A DNA stretch of 64,000 bases from Tectiglobus sp965224045. GTDB taxonomy: Bacteria > Pseudomonadota > Alphaproteobacteria > Rhizobiales > Hyphomicrobiaceae. Below are positions 32,625 through 41,507 of the stretch, piece by piece; position 1 is the first letter of the stretch; each line of letters opens with the position of its first letter. Under the pieces are notes generated by a model. It was given only the letters and a program-made list of their open reading frames with translations, was not told the DNA's origin and made no database searches. The stretch spans positions 62,001 through 126,000 of the forward strand of contig CBDCYD010000004.1 in NCBI GenBank assembly GCA_965224045.1, written 5' to 3'. The position numbers and the translations under genes are program-made.

Positions 32625-33686
32625 TTGAAGAATGCCACACGAACGGTTGTCCGGTTCAATACATGGGTGCATCCGGAGTTTGTATCGCGCTTGGAGCATG
32701 CGGCGGACATCGCGCTGGTGGTCGCGGAGCAGGAAGATGACGAAGCGACGTGGGCGGTGATGGGACGGGCGCATGCCTATCAGGTGCAATCGTCGCGGGA
32801 TGAACTCAGACCGCAGTGGCACATTACGCCGGAATTCCTGGCGCGCGCGCCCAACATGTTGTGCATTTCAACCGGCGGGGCAGGCTACGACACCGTCGAC
32901 GTGCCGGCCTGTACGGATGCCGGTGTGCTGGTCGTCAACCAAGCGGGTGGCAATGCCGTATCTGTGGCGGAACACACGATCGGTCTGATGCTCGATATCT
33001 CGAAACGCATTACGGAGACCGATCGCGCCATGCGTACGCGTGCACGCGGGTTTCCGCGCGAGGACTTGATGGGCCATGAGATCTCGGGCCGCACGCTCGG
33101 TATCGTCGGTATCGGGCACGTGGGAACGCGGGTCGCGAGGTTTGCCAGAGCGTTCGACATGACCGTGCTGGCGACGGACCCCTACCTCGATGCGGATACG
33201 ATCGCTCAGCGCGGTGCGCAGAAGACCGATTTGGACGATCTCCTGCGGCGTTCTGATTTCGTGTCGCTGCACTGCCCGAGAGATTCTTCGACGCTGCGCA
33301 TGCTGGATGCGGCAGCCTACGCCATGATGAAAAAGGGAGCGGTGCTCATTACGACCTGCCGCGGTGGTGTGCACGACGAGGCCGCCCTATTGGATGCGTT
33401 GCAAAGTGGCCACCTCGGCGGTGCAGGCCTCGACGTCTGGGACAAGGAGCCGCCGCCACTCGACTATCCGCTGCTGGCACTCGACAACGTCGTTTCGACG
33501 TTTCACACCGCGGGCGTGACACACGAGGCGAGAGAGCAGATGGCGCGGTTCGCTTCCGATCAGCTGGTTGACGTTCTGCAAGGGCGTTACCCGCCACGGC
33601 CGGTCAATCCGGAGGTCTGGCCCCGCTTTGCAGCACGCTTCGAGGAGATTCTCGGCCAGGCACTGGTGGCGGGACCGCCGACCTAG
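32625..33686 (+). CDS. D-2-hydroxyacid dehydrogenase family protein
   Basis: A 353-residue NAD-dependent dehydrogenase of the D-isomer-specific family. NAD motif GIVGIGHVGTRVARFA begins near residue 161. Catalytic residues: Arg in TTCRGGVHDEAAL, Glu in the following loop and His in STFHTAGVT. The typical N-terminal domain and TDPYLDADT acidic patch (NAD-specific) are present. The start is a TTG behind GGGAGAGGA. It opens a plus-strand operon of four genes. Confidence 0.87.
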   Translation: MKNATRTVVRFNTWVHPEFVSRLEHAADIALVVAEQEDDEATWAVMGRAHAYQVQSSRDELRPQWHITPEFLARAPNMLCISTGGAGYDTVDVPACTDAGVLVVNQAGGNAVSVAEHTIGLMLDISKRITETDRAMRTRARGFPREDLMGHEISGRTLGIVGIGHVGTRVARFARAFDMTVLATDPYLDADTIAQRGAQKTDLDDLLRRSDFVSLHCPRDSSTLRMLDAAAYAMMKKGAVLITTCRGGVHDEAALLDALQSGHLGGAGLDVWDKEPPPLDYPLLALDNVVSTFHTAGVTHEAREQMARFASDQLVDVLQGRYPPRPVNPEVWPRFAARFEEILGQALVAGPPT

Positions 33687-33743
33687 TGGCGCATCATTCG
33701 ACGGGTTTTGAAACGCTCTCGATGCAATTGAAGGAGACGAGAT

Positions 33744-34049
33744 ATGGCAAAGAAGACACCCTACGAATTCATCCCGAAGCTCGGCCAGCTGCGCGACGAT
33801 GTGCTGTTCGGCGATGTCTGGGAGCAGACCGATCTTTCGAAGCGCGACCGCAGCCTGATCACCGTTGCCGTACTGGCATCGCACTATCGCACCGATGAGC
33901 TCCGCGGCCATATCCGCAGAGCGCTGGACAATGGTGTGACAGTCGACGAGATCAAAGGGTTGATCACGCACATCGCATTCTACTCGGGCTGGCCGACCGC
34001 GGTGAACGCCGGCCGGGTCGCGATCGAAGTCATCGATGACGAAGCGTGA
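33744..34049 (+). CDS. carboxymuconolactone decarboxylase family protein
   Basis: A 101-residue CMD-type protein. It matches the compact family closely: GDVWEQTDLSKRDRSLITVA near the N-terminus, then ELRGHIRRALDNGVTVDEIKGLITHIAFYSGWPTAVN. The Cys pair of AhpD is absent. The start has AAGGAGACGAG ahead. In the operon it stands between the D-2-hydroxyacid dehydrogenase and the lactonase-like gene. PcaC-type decarboxylation or lactone chemistry fits with its neighbour but is inferred. Confidence 0.87.
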   Translation: MAKKTPYEFIPKLGQLRDDVLFGDVWEQTDLSKRDRSLITVAVLASHYRTDELRGHIRRALDNGVTVDEIKGLITHIAFYSGWPTAVNAGRVAIEVIDDEA

Positions 34050-34082
34050 GTGAGGCTTGGCGAACACGCGAGAAGGATGGTC

Positions 34083-34880
34083 ATGACGCTGCCGGAATAC
34101 GAGATATATGCCATCAAGTACGGTGAGCGGATGGGCACACGGGGGCAGACGTTCATCGGTGGAGATCCGCACGATGCGCCGCTGGCGATGGATTATTTCG
34201 TGTGGGTCTTGGTGTGCGAGGGTGAGGCGACAGTCGTCGATGTCGGTTTCAATCAAGCCGAAGGTGAAGCGCGCGGGCGCACGTTTCTGCGGTGTCCTGG
34301 CGAGAGTTTGGGTTTGATCGGTGCCGATGCTGCAAAGGTGCGCAACGTGATCATCACGCACATGCACTACGACCACGCCGGCAATCTGGCGTTGTTCCCA
34401 AACGCGCAGTTTCACATCCAGGATACCGAACTCGCCTACGTCACGGGGCGCGCGATGACGCACAAGCGCCTGCGCCATTCGTTCGCCCTGCCGGATGTTC
34501 TCGAAATGGTGACGCTGGTCTATGGCGACCGCGTCACGTTCCACGATGGTGCAGAGGAAGTCCTGCCCGGTGTCACGGTGCATCCGATGCCCGGTCACTC
34601 GCGCGGACTGCAGTCGCTGACCGTCAATACCGCTCGTGGCACGGTGGTGGTGGCCTCGGACGCAGCGCACTACTACGAGAGCTTTCAGCACGAGATCGCC
34701 TTCTCAACGCACGAAGATATCTTCAAGATGCTGGAAAGCTATCGCCGGCTGCGCAAGCTCGCAGCTGACGACAATCACATCATACCGGGCCACGATCCCA
34801 TGGTTCTCAAGAAATATCCGGCACCATCATCGGACCTCGAAGGCATCGTGGCCCGCGTCGACGTGGCACCAGTTGCCTAA
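34083..34880 (+). CDS. metallo-beta-lactamase-fold hydrolase, lactonase-like
   Basis: A 265-residue MBL-fold hydrolase of the N-acyl-homoserine-lactonase-like family. Two-metal motif THMHYDHAGN (HxHxDH) lies near residue 95, a further His in MPGHSRG, Asp in VVASDAAHYYE and final His in IIPGHDP. I set the start at the ATG after GAGAAGGATGGTC; an ATG two codons earlier is too close to that sequence. Beside a CMD and two hydroxyacid dehydrogenases it more likely opens a lactone intermediate than degrades quorum signals, but quorum quenching is not excluded. Confidence 0.82.
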   Translation: MTLPEYEIYAIKYGERMGTRGQTFIGGDPHDAPLAMDYFVWVLVCEGEATVVDVGFNQAEGEARGRTFLRCPGESLGLIGADAAKVRNVIITHMHYDHAGNLALFPNAQFHIQDTELAYVTGRAMTHKRLRHSFALPDVLEMVTLVYGDRVTFHDGAEEVLPGVTVHPMPGHSRGLQSLTVNTARGTVVVASDAAHYYESFQHEIAFSTHEDIFKMLESYRRLRKLAADDNHIIPGHDPMVLKKYPAPSSDLEGIVARVDVAPVA

Positions 34881-34912
34881 CCACCGGGCTTGAGCTGCAA
34901 CGGAGAAACCTC

Positions 34913-35839
34913 ATGAACATCGGATTTGTCGGGCTTGGGACGATGGGGGCGAGTATCGCGCTCAACGCCATCAAAGGTGGGCACAGCCTCGTCGTGCACG
35001 ACCTCAATCAGGCAGCCTCGGAGCAACACGTCGCGGCTGGTGCACGGTGGGCAGATGCACCAGGAGGTGTCGCGAACGGTGCGGACATCATCATGCTGTC
35101 GCTGCCCGGGCCGGCGGAGTTCGAGGAGGTCACGCTCGGCAGTGGCGGGTTGATCCACGCGGTCGAAGAAGGGCAGGCGATCCTCGACCTGACGACCAAC
35201 TCGCCGACCGTCGTGCGTCGCATCGGGGCGATGTTCGAGAAAAAAGGCGTGCACCTTCTTGACGCACCGGTCAGTGGCGGGCCGGATGGCGCACGGACCG
35301 GCAAGATGGCGGTCTGGGTCGGGGGCGACGAGGCCGTCTACGAACGCTGCTTGCCGGCGATCACGGCGGTTTCCGACAAGCCGCAATACGTCGGGCCGAT
35401 CGGAGCCGGCTCGATCGCAAAGCTGGTGCACAATCTCAGTGGCTACATTTTGCAAACCGCACTGGCGGAGACGTTCACCATGGGGGTGAAGGCCGGGCTT
35501 GAACCGGATGCGCTGTGGGAAGCCGTGCGCCAGGGGGCGTTGGGGCGGCGGCGGATCTTCGATTCGATCTCGCGGCAGTATCTGCCGGGCCGGTTCGACC
35601 CGCCGGATTTTGCGCTTGCTCTCGCGCGCAAGGATGTGGCGCTGGCGTGTGAAGTGGGACGCGAGTTCGACGTGCCGATGCGGCTTTCCAATCTAACGCT
35701 CGCGGAAATGACGGAAGCGATCAACCGCGGTTGGGGCGGCCGCGATTCCCGCTCGGCCATGTTGCTGCAGGAGGAAAGGGCCGGCGCCCGGGTGCGGATC
35801 GCTGAAGATCGCATCGCGGAAATTCTCGGCAAAGACTGA
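34913..35839 (+). CDS. NAD(P)-dependent oxidoreductase, 3-hydroxyisobutyrate dehydrogenase family
   Basis: A beta-hydroxyacid dehydrogenase of 308 residues. Cofactor motif FVGLGTMGASIA at residue 4, substrate loop DAPVSGGPDGARTGKM, catalytic Lys in GSIAKLVHN. The family includes 3-hydroxyisobutyrate, tartronate semialdehyde and tetronate (LtnD) dehydrogenases. LtnD normally supplies OtnK/OtnC, so this enzyme could feed the otn genes at 15.5-17.4 kb, but it is in a different operon. It is the last gene of the four-gene operon starting at 32625. Confidence 0.87.
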   Translation: MNIGFVGLGTMGASIALNAIKGGHSLVVHDLNQAASEQHVAAGARWADAPGGVANGADIIMLSLPGPAEFEEVTLGSGGLIHAVEEGQAILDLTTNSPTVVRRIGAMFEKKGVHLLDAPVSGGPDGARTGKMAVWVGGDEAVYERCLPAITAVSDKPQYVGPIGAGSIAKLVHNLSGYILQTALAETFTMGVKAGLEPDALWEAVRQGALGRRRIFDSISRQYLPGRFDPPDFALALARKDVALACEVGREFDVPMRLSNLTLAEMTEAINRGWGGRDSRSAMLLQEERAGARVRIAEDRIAEILGKD

Positions 35840-35925
35840 GGCACCTGCAACCGCATCGATGCGAGATGGCAGCGTGTTGCCAGGCGCAGCGGCCGGGCCG
35901 CAACCATGCGCAGGTGACGGGCTCA

Positions 35926-36612
35926 CTATTCCTTGTAAGGCACTACGGTGTGGCCATTGAGATGATAGCCGACTGAAACATCGGCCGTACCGTCGATGAG
36001 GCTCAGGGCCTTGCTTGACGATTTGGTCTTCATCTTCCCGGTAATCCAGACGGCGGTGTAGAGATCGGCAACCTTGAACTTCTTGGCGAGCCGCACGAAC
36101 ACGATCTGGTTGGCGGGTGGTGGTGGGACGTGGATGCAGGCACCGACGTAGGGCACCAGCAGAAAGTCCGTGTCGCCGTCTTCTGAAAACTCGAGCGGCA
36201 GGAGGTAGCCCGCCATGCGGACCTCCTTGCCATCGAGGGACGTGTTGACCATCTTCTGGCGGCGTTCAACTTCGGACTGCCATGCGCGGTATTTTTTCAA
36301 AAGCTCGTCGACGTCGATGCCGGCCTTCTTGAACTGAGCTTCGTATTTCTTCGAGTCCTTGATCCCCTGCTTGTTTTGAGGGAGCTTGCGTTCCTCACCT
36401 TTCAGTCCGCGCGCCCACGAAATCGTCTCGATGTCGAAACGCTGATCCTGGGTCAGGCCGGACAGCGGGTCGTCGATCTCGGGGAGCTGCGGCAAAAGGG
36501 TTTTCCACTCGATCTGCTTCACGGCAACTGCGCTGCCGGCCGCTACAACCGCGATCAGCAGTGCGGTGACGAGAAAACCCAACGCGCGTAGAGCGGAACG
36601 TGGACATGCCAT
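35926..36612 (-). CDS. DUF3299 family secreted protein
   Basis: A 228-residue protein with an N-terminal signal peptide (VTALLIAVVAAGSAVA). The mature part has IEWKTLLPQ, a charged helical stretch (residues about 60-130) and the conserved DUF3299 end: VRMAGYLLPLEF, DFLLVPYVGACIHVPPPPANQIV and the following WITGKM. The pattern GACIHVPPPP is the hallmark of this periplasmic family, often found with MacB-like ABC genes in other bacteria; here it stands alone and convergent with the preceding operon. Function unknown, single conserved Cys. Confidence 0.85.
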   Translation of the reverse strand: MACPRSALRALGFLVTALLIAVVAAGSAVAVKQIEWKTLLPQLPEIDDPLSGLTQDQRFDIETISWARGLKGEERKLPQNKQGIKDSKKYEAQFKKAGIDVDELLKKYRAWQSEVERRQKMVNTSLDGKEVRMAGYLLPLEFSEDGDTDFLLVPYVGACIHVPPPPANQIVFVRLAKKFKVADLYTAVWITGKMKTKSSSKALSLIDGTADVSVGYHLNGHTVVPYKE

Positions 36613-36809
36613 GGCTCTTTCCTCTTGGCCAATCCCTCTGGCGGATCTGATCGGACCGGCCCGATATCCTCCTATATGAAAATTCTGCGTTCGTATGGCA
36701 ATCCCTGTTCAAATGGTTGCGAGGCGTTGGACAGCATGAAGCCCAACCCGGGGCCGGTTGTTCGTCGCCATACCGGTTGCGGCGGGCGTTGCATTGAATT
36801 TGGTGAAAG

Positions 36810-36979
36810 ACTAGTGTTCCGGTTCTGACAATTGCTACCCCGCGCGGCGATGTCGAGAGCAATTGTCAGAACCATAAGCAACACGAGCAAGCCTTTGTTT
36901 CTAGTGTAGCTCTTGCACCTGACGTTTGGTTGAGAGATCAGCCGCACACAGGCATCAAACGACAGGTGCGCTACACTAG
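36810..36979. repeat. hairpin-rich MITE-like element
   Basis: About 170 bases beginning CTAGTGT and ending ACACTAG, with two internal palindromes. The first has perfect 16-base arms (36821-36836 GGTTCTGACAATTGCT and 36858-36873) around a 21-base spacer. The second (36901-36979) has arms CTAGTGTAGC and GCTACACTAG plus inner pairs GCACCTG/CAGGTGC and ACGTTTG/CAAACG. CTAGTGT also starts the second unit. No frame is coding. The shape is that of a miniature inverted-repeat element or two adjacent ones, lying between DUF3299 and the reductase gene. Confidence 0.65.
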
Positions 36980-37099
36980 GGTCCAGAGCGAAAGTCAGCG
37001 GGGCTGACAGGGGTGGAAGTGCGGTCGGCGAGGCGTTGACCAGCGCCAATGTTCACAGCGCCGGTCAGTAAGGTGCGCTACAAAAAAAGAAGGTCCGAA

Positions 37100-38170
37100 A
37101 TGTCCAGGAAATACAATGTTCTCTTGATGGGTGCCTCGTATGGTTCGCTGCTCGCGACGAAGCTTGCGCTGGCCGGCCATTCAGCGACCATGGTGTGCCT
37201 TCCCGCAGAAGTCGAGGCTTTCAACAGCAACGGCGCGGTGGTGCGATTTCCGGTACGCGGACGTGAAGGCCTGGTGGAGGTTAACTCGCGCGATCTTCCT
37301 GGTTCGATCAAGGCGGCCGGAACCGAGGACGTCGATCCGGCCGATTTCGATTTGATCTGCTTGGCGATGCAAGAGCCGCAGTACAGGTCACCAGGTGTGC
37401 GGGAGTTGCTCGACAAAGTGGCCAGGTCCGGCAAGCCATGCATGTCGATCATGAATATGCCGCCGCTGCCCTTCATGAAGCGCATTCCGGGGCTCGATGC
37501 CGCATCCATCGAGAAATGCTACACGGATGCAAGTGTGTGGGCGGGATTCGATCCTGCAAATGTGACGCTGTGCAGCCCGGACCCCCAGGCGTTCCGGCCG
37601 CCGGAAGAACCCGTCAACGTGCTGCAGGTCACGCTGCCGACGAACTTCAAGGCGGCGCGGTTCGATGATGAAGGTGCGACGCAGATGCTGCGCGACATGC
37701 AGGCCGACATCGAGGCCGCGCGGTACGAGGTCGACGGCGAACAGGTCGAGCTACCGGTCAAGCTCAAAGTGCACGATTCGATCTTCGTGCCGCTGGCCAA
37801 GTGGGCGATGCTGCTGACCGGCAATTACCGGTGTGTCCAGGAAGGCGATGCACGCTCGATCAAGGAAGCCGTGCACACTGACCTCGACATGTCGCGGTCC
37901 GTCTACAACTGGGTCAACGACGTGTGCCAGGCGATGGGCGCTGATCCGGCTGACCAGGTACCGTTCGAGAAATACGCCAACGCTGCGAGCAATCTGCTGA
38001 AACCCTCTTCGGCGGCACGGGCGTTATATGCCGGGGCGCCGAACATTGAGCGGGTTGATTGTCTGGTCAAGACGATCTCCGAGCAGAAGGGCATGCAGTC
38101 GGATTCGGTTGACGCAACCGTCAGGCTCGTCGATGCGCGGCTTGCCAAGAACCGGGAAGCGGCGAAATAG
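37100..38170 (+). CDS. ketopantoate reductase-like NAD(P)-binding protein
   Basis: A 356-residue protein of the ketopantoate reductase/ApbA superfamily. The dinucleotide motif reads VLLMGASYGSLLATKLALAGH (with A and S replacing part of the usual GxGxxG), followed by a long central part with DFDLICLAMQEPQYRSPG and a helical C-terminal domain (LKVHDSIFVPLAKWAML). It is longer than PanE (about 300) and sequence around the active Lys differs, so a different substrate is likely. The start at 37100 follows AAGG; the longer frame adds 17 basic residues without homology. Confidence 0.75.
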   Translation: MSRKYNVLLMGASYGSLLATKLALAGHSATMVCLPAEVEAFNSNGAVVRFPVRGREGLVEVNSRDLPGSIKAAGTEDVDPADFDLICLAMQEPQYRSPGVRELLDKVARSGKPCMSIMNMPPLPFMKRIPGLDAASIEKCYTDASVWAGFDPANVTLCSPDPQAFRPPEEPVNVLQVTLPTNFKAARFDDEGATQMLRDMQADIEAARYEVDGEQVELPVKLKVHDSIFVPLAKWAMLLTGNYRCVQEGDARSIKEAVHTDLDMSRSVYNWVNDVCQAMGADPADQVPFEKYANAASNLLKPSSAARALYAGAPNIERVDCLVKTISEQKGMQSDSVDATVRLVDARLAKNREAAK

Positions 38171-38322
38171 GCTTTTGTCGGTTCCGGCGGCACAAGAATG
38201 GTGGCGACAGACAACCACGGTGCGAGGGCGTACAGTCTCAGGCTTTGAGCTGAAACAAGTCACACTCCGTTTGGCGCATGGTACTGCGTGTTGGTGCCGC
38301 CGCGGTCTACAGGATTGGCGCA

Positions 38323-38973
38323 ATGGATCTCACTGTCGATTTGCGCACGTTGCAGGCGTTTTCGCTGTTGTGGCTCGTGATCGTTCCGACGCCGGGTGCG
38401 AACTCGCTGTTCATCACGCACGTCGCGGTGACGCGTTCGGCCGGTCACGTCGGACTGGCGATTGCCGGAAATATGTGCGGCATTCTCCTTCTTGCCGTTG
38501 CAGCGCTGCTGGGCTGGTCTGTGATACTCGAAGCATTTCCGTGGTTGCGGCGTGCCGTTGCACTGTTGGGCGGCTGCTATTTGATATTCTTCGGATGGCA
38601 GCTGATCAAACGCGGCGTCGGCGATGACTGGCGTTCGGCGCCGCAATACGAAAACACCGACGGCAAGGAAGGTCGAAGGACGTTTGTCCTGGGACTCCTG
38701 ACGGCCGTGTCAAACGCTCAGGCGATCCTATTCATTACGAGCATCTTTGCGACGACCGGAATCCTGCACGCCAATCTCGCGACCGGATTTGCCGCGATCG
38801 TGGTCATGATCGTGTGCAACGCGAGCTACCTTGCGATGCTCGGCGCGGCCTTCCAGAGACCGACGATCCGCAGGTTCTATGCGCGCTTTCGCGGCGTGTT
38901 GGAGTGCGCAATCGGAGCGCTGTTCATCGTTCTCGGTGGCAAACTGGTCTATCGCGGACTCGATGCGCGCTGA
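38323..38973 (+). CDS. LysE family translocator
   Basis: A 216-residue membrane protein with six hydrophobic segments, the LysE/RhtB layout. The N-terminal LQAFSLLWLVIVPTPGANSLFI with the PTPG motif, then AGHVGLAIAGNMCGIL, GGCYLIFFGWQLI and a C-terminal LFIVLGGKLVYRG. It exports amino acids or similar small molecules; specificity unknown. The start follows AGGATTGGCGC, removing a 15-residue non-homologous extension. Confidence 0.87.
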   Translation: MDLTVDLRTLQAFSLLWLVIVPTPGANSLFITHVAVTRSAGHVGLAIAGNMCGILLLAVAALLGWSVILEAFPWLRRAVALLGGCYLIFFGWQLIKRGVGDDWRSAPQYENTDGKEGRRTFVLGLLTAVSNAQAILFITSIFATTGILHANLATGFAAIVVMIVCNASYLAMLGAAFQRPTIRRFYARFRGVLECAIGALFIVLGGKLVYRGLDAR

Positions 38974-39045
38974 AGACGAGGCGCTGGCCTGACCGTATTT
39001 CTGATGTAGGGTTAGGATACCGATCATGAGTTGCGGTGCGAACAC

Positions 39046-40263
39046 ATGCGGATTGTGGAAATCGACACGCTCGAAGACCTTCAAACGGCGGAAGCTGGTT
39101 GGAAGGAACTTCATGGCGCAGATCCGGAAGCTCACTTTTTTCTCTCTTGGCCCTGGATTTTCGGACAGCTCCGGCAATCGCCGCGGCCTTGGACCGTGTT
39201 GTGTGCCAAGTCCGGTAACGATCGCCCGGGGTTTTCGGGCCTCATGCCGCTTCGCATAGGGACAGTAATATCCAGCGACGGTCGTGTCGTTAACAAGCTT
39301 TCGCTGATCGGAAACGGGGCTTCCGATTACGCCGGAATTTTGTGCGCGCCAGGCGAGGCGGAGCAGGTTGCCGACTCGTTTTGGAAGCATCTTGAGGGCA
39401 TGCATTGGTCCGAGCTTCATCTGGACTACATGTTCTTTTCTCAGCGACGGCGACGTGCGTTTCTGCAAGGCGTCGATCTCGAAAAGTTTGCCATGCAGCG
39501 CATGACGCCAGCCGACGGCGCCGCGATAGACCATACCGTTTGCCCGTATGTCGCTTTGCCTGAATCTTTTGATGCTTACTTATCCGGACTGGGCGGCAAC
39601 ACACGGCAGAAAATCCGACGCCTATTGCGCGAGATCGAACAATCCGAAGATTATGCGATTGCAGCGTCCGTTCCCGATACCATAGATTCCGACATCGCCG
39701 CATTCCTGGAACTTTGGTGGCAACGCTGGGGCGGCCAATATGCATCCGGAAGAGATGAGACCATTGCCCGGATGAAAGCTGGCTTGCTGCTGGCCCAGTC
39801 AAGTGGCGCCCTGTCACTGGTCAGTTTGTGGTCTCACGGCGAGCGTGTTGCCATGCAAGCCAACATCCACGATTCAAAGATGAGGCGCGTGCATTTCTAC
39901 GCTGCAGCACGGGCGCCGGACTTCGAAGATCTGCCGGCGGGTCTCGCGCTTCATGCGCACTGCATCCGTAGCGCCATCACGGACGGTTTTCAGATCTACG
40001 ATTTCATGCACGGCAACGACAGATACAAGCGTGCATTCGGAACCGAGGACCGCCGCCTCGAACGCCTCGTTATCCTAACGCGCGACGGCGCCAATCTCGG
40101 CGGCAAACTGGACCGCCGGACGCTTGCCCGTGTCGTGGCTTACGCGGATCGCATCGCCAATGGCGGCGACGGCGAGAGAGCGAAAGAGATACTTGGTCAA
40201 GTTCTTACGACTGATCCGGAAAATGCAAATGCCCTTGCTGTTCTGGAGCGCGTTGAAGCCTGA
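39046..40263 (+). CDS. CelD/BcsL-like GNAT acetyltransferase
   Basis: A 405-residue protein of the double-GNAT CelD/BcsL group linked to exopolysaccharide and cell-envelope modification. Recognisable: FFLSWPWIFGQL near the N-terminus, LGGNTRQKIRRLLREIE in the middle and the C-terminal GNAT half with VHFYAAARAPDFEDLPAGLALHAHCIR and YDFMHGNDRYKRAFGTEDRR. The last ~50 residues (KEILGQVLTTDPENANALAVLE) form a short TPR-like tail. Codon use is slightly less GC-biased than in neighbours. A relative lies at 6613-7818. No further envelope genes accompany it. Confidence 0.8.
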   Translation: MRIVEIDTLEDLQTAEAGWKELHGADPEAHFFLSWPWIFGQLRQSPRPWTVLCAKSGNDRPGFSGLMPLRIGTVISSDGRVVNKLSLIGNGASDYAGILCAPGEAEQVADSFWKHLEGMHWSELHLDYMFFSQRRRRAFLQGVDLEKFAMQRMTPADGAAIDHTVCPYVALPESFDAYLSGLGGNTRQKIRRLLREIEQSEDYAIAASVPDTIDSDIAAFLELWWQRWGGQYASGRDETIARMKAGLLLAQSSGALSLVSLWSHGERVAMQANIHDSKMRRVHFYAAARAPDFEDLPAGLALHAHCIRSAITDGFQIYDFMHGNDRYKRAFGTEDRRLERLVILTRDGANLGGKLDRRTLARVVAYADRIANGGDGERAKEILGQVLTTDPENANALAVLERVEA

Positions 40264-40330
40264 GGATGGGCGCGATGCAATGCGCCCGCGTCGAGCGACG
40301 CCGTTAAAGTGTTCCGCGTCAATTGAGGGA

Positions 40331-40723
40331 CTATTTCTTTAGTTCGATAGGGCCCCCACGACAGCGCCATGCCACGCAATTCCTGACGCAATTGGCTTGC
40401 AAAATGAAGTCAAGATCACGGCATTGAATTGCACAACGCTCCTCGCACGTCGGACTGAGCCCTGCCCACCCGCAGCGGTACCTGCCTAGCCTGCACTTGC
40501 AGAACTGATTGTCTCGACGGCAGTCTCTGGAGCACCTCACTTTCGTGTCGCCACGACAGGTGCACCACGTGGGTACGCAGCGCGAGCGTATCCGGAGCAC
40601 CATGTTTTCCGTGACGACCGGGGGGGAGTATCCCGCCACGATGTGCCGCGGCTGGGCTGTCGCATACGTGCTCGTTAGAGCGAACAAAACTACAAAAAGA
40701 ACAAAATACAGTTGCCGTTTCAT
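40331..40723 (-). CDS. small secreted cysteine-rich protein
   Basis: A 130-residue protein with a signal peptide (FVLFVVLFALTSTYATA) and a mature part with 14 Cys among about 105 residues, in patterns such as CVPTWCTC, CSRDC, CKC, CEERC, CAIQC and CVRNC. Many Arg and Trp are present. The even Cys number and secretion suggest a disulfide-rich domain like a toxin, adhesin or lectin fragment. Base composition is lower in GC than the neighbouring genes. No family recognised, and it stands alone. Confidence 0.65.
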   Translation of the reverse strand: MKRQLYFVLFVVLFALTSTYATAQPRHIVAGYSPPVVTENMVLRIRSRCVPTWCTCRGDTKVRCSRDCRRDNQFCKCRLGRYRCGWAGLSPTCEERCAIQCRDLDFILQANCVRNCVAWRCRGGPIELKK

Positions 40724-40904
40724 CAGGGCTTCCTCAGATCATACGCAGCGAACAGGAACTGCCCGCTTTTACAGAACGTTTGTCGAGGCGGGTTGTCAAG
40801 GTGGCCCGAGTTTGCCGCGAGCCGGCTGCCGTCACGATCCGGAATGATTCCTGATATTCGCCGGGCGGTATTCCCGTGGTCTCGCGTTCCCAGATTGGTT
40901 CCTG

Positions 40905-41345
40905 CTAAGGGGAGTCTTCGGCGCGGAAATGGTTTGCCAGCGGGCCGATGTGGGCGATGGCCTTGGTTGCAAGGCGCCAACTGTAAAACACTCCACCCTG
41001 CAGCCAGTCACGCTCGGCATCGCTTTCTTCGAACGGCGTAACAAAGCTGTAGTAATGTGGTTTTTGCCGGCCAAGAAACGTGCGGCCGCCATCGACCTTT
41101 ACGAACAGGATTGTTTGTTCGAGCTTTGTCGGGCTTGAAATGACGATGAGACCGTCGGCTGCTGCATGTGGGTCTGCTTCGCCGTCTGGAAAGCTGTGCG
41201 TGTCCGACAGGCGGGCCGCTGCGCCCCATCGCAGATCTCCGCCGTCGCGCTGGTCGCGCGCCAGGACGTCATTCATGCGCTGGACTTCAGTGTCGCTGAA
41301 TGGGATGCGAGTTGTTCCTTCAAGAACTTCCGCGAATGTTGTCAT
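40905..41345 (-). CDS. hypothetical protein
   Basis: A 146-residue soluble protein of unknown function starting at the ATG behind CAGGAAACGCAGG. Features: FAEVLEGTTRIPFSD, a hydrophilic middle (LSDTHSFPDGEADPH), and a C-terminal half with LEQTILFVKVDGGRTFLG, HYYSFVTPFEES and WLQGGVFYSWRL. It appears globular with no membrane segment or signal. I do not recognise a domain; it lies upstream of fdhD on the same strand, about 160 bases away, but is not clearly in an operon with it. Confidence 0.6.
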   Translation of the reverse strand: MTTFAEVLEGTTRIPFSDTEVQRMNDVLARDQRDGGDLRWGAAARLSDTHSFPDGEADPHAAADGLIVISSPTKLEQTILFVKVDGGRTFLGRQKPHYYSFVTPFEESDAERDWLQGGVFYSWRLATKAIAHIGPLANHFRAEDSP

Positions 41346-41507
41346 TGCCTGCGTTTCCTGGGGTGAGCAAGTTTGGTCCCTGACCTTGCGCCGACGTCGG
41401 TGGTCAAATTCTGGATTGGTGGCGTCACCCGCTAGGGTCTCGGTTCGCAAGAGCCCGGCGACGTAGCCTTCGCCAGGTCTTCGGCCTCAAATCCAAGGAT
41501 GCTTCCG

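Noticed and set aside
33387..34691. 434-codon minus-strand frame across the CMD and lactonase genes
   Set aside because: Shadow of well-recognised plus-strand genes; composition is His/Arg-rich with no domain.
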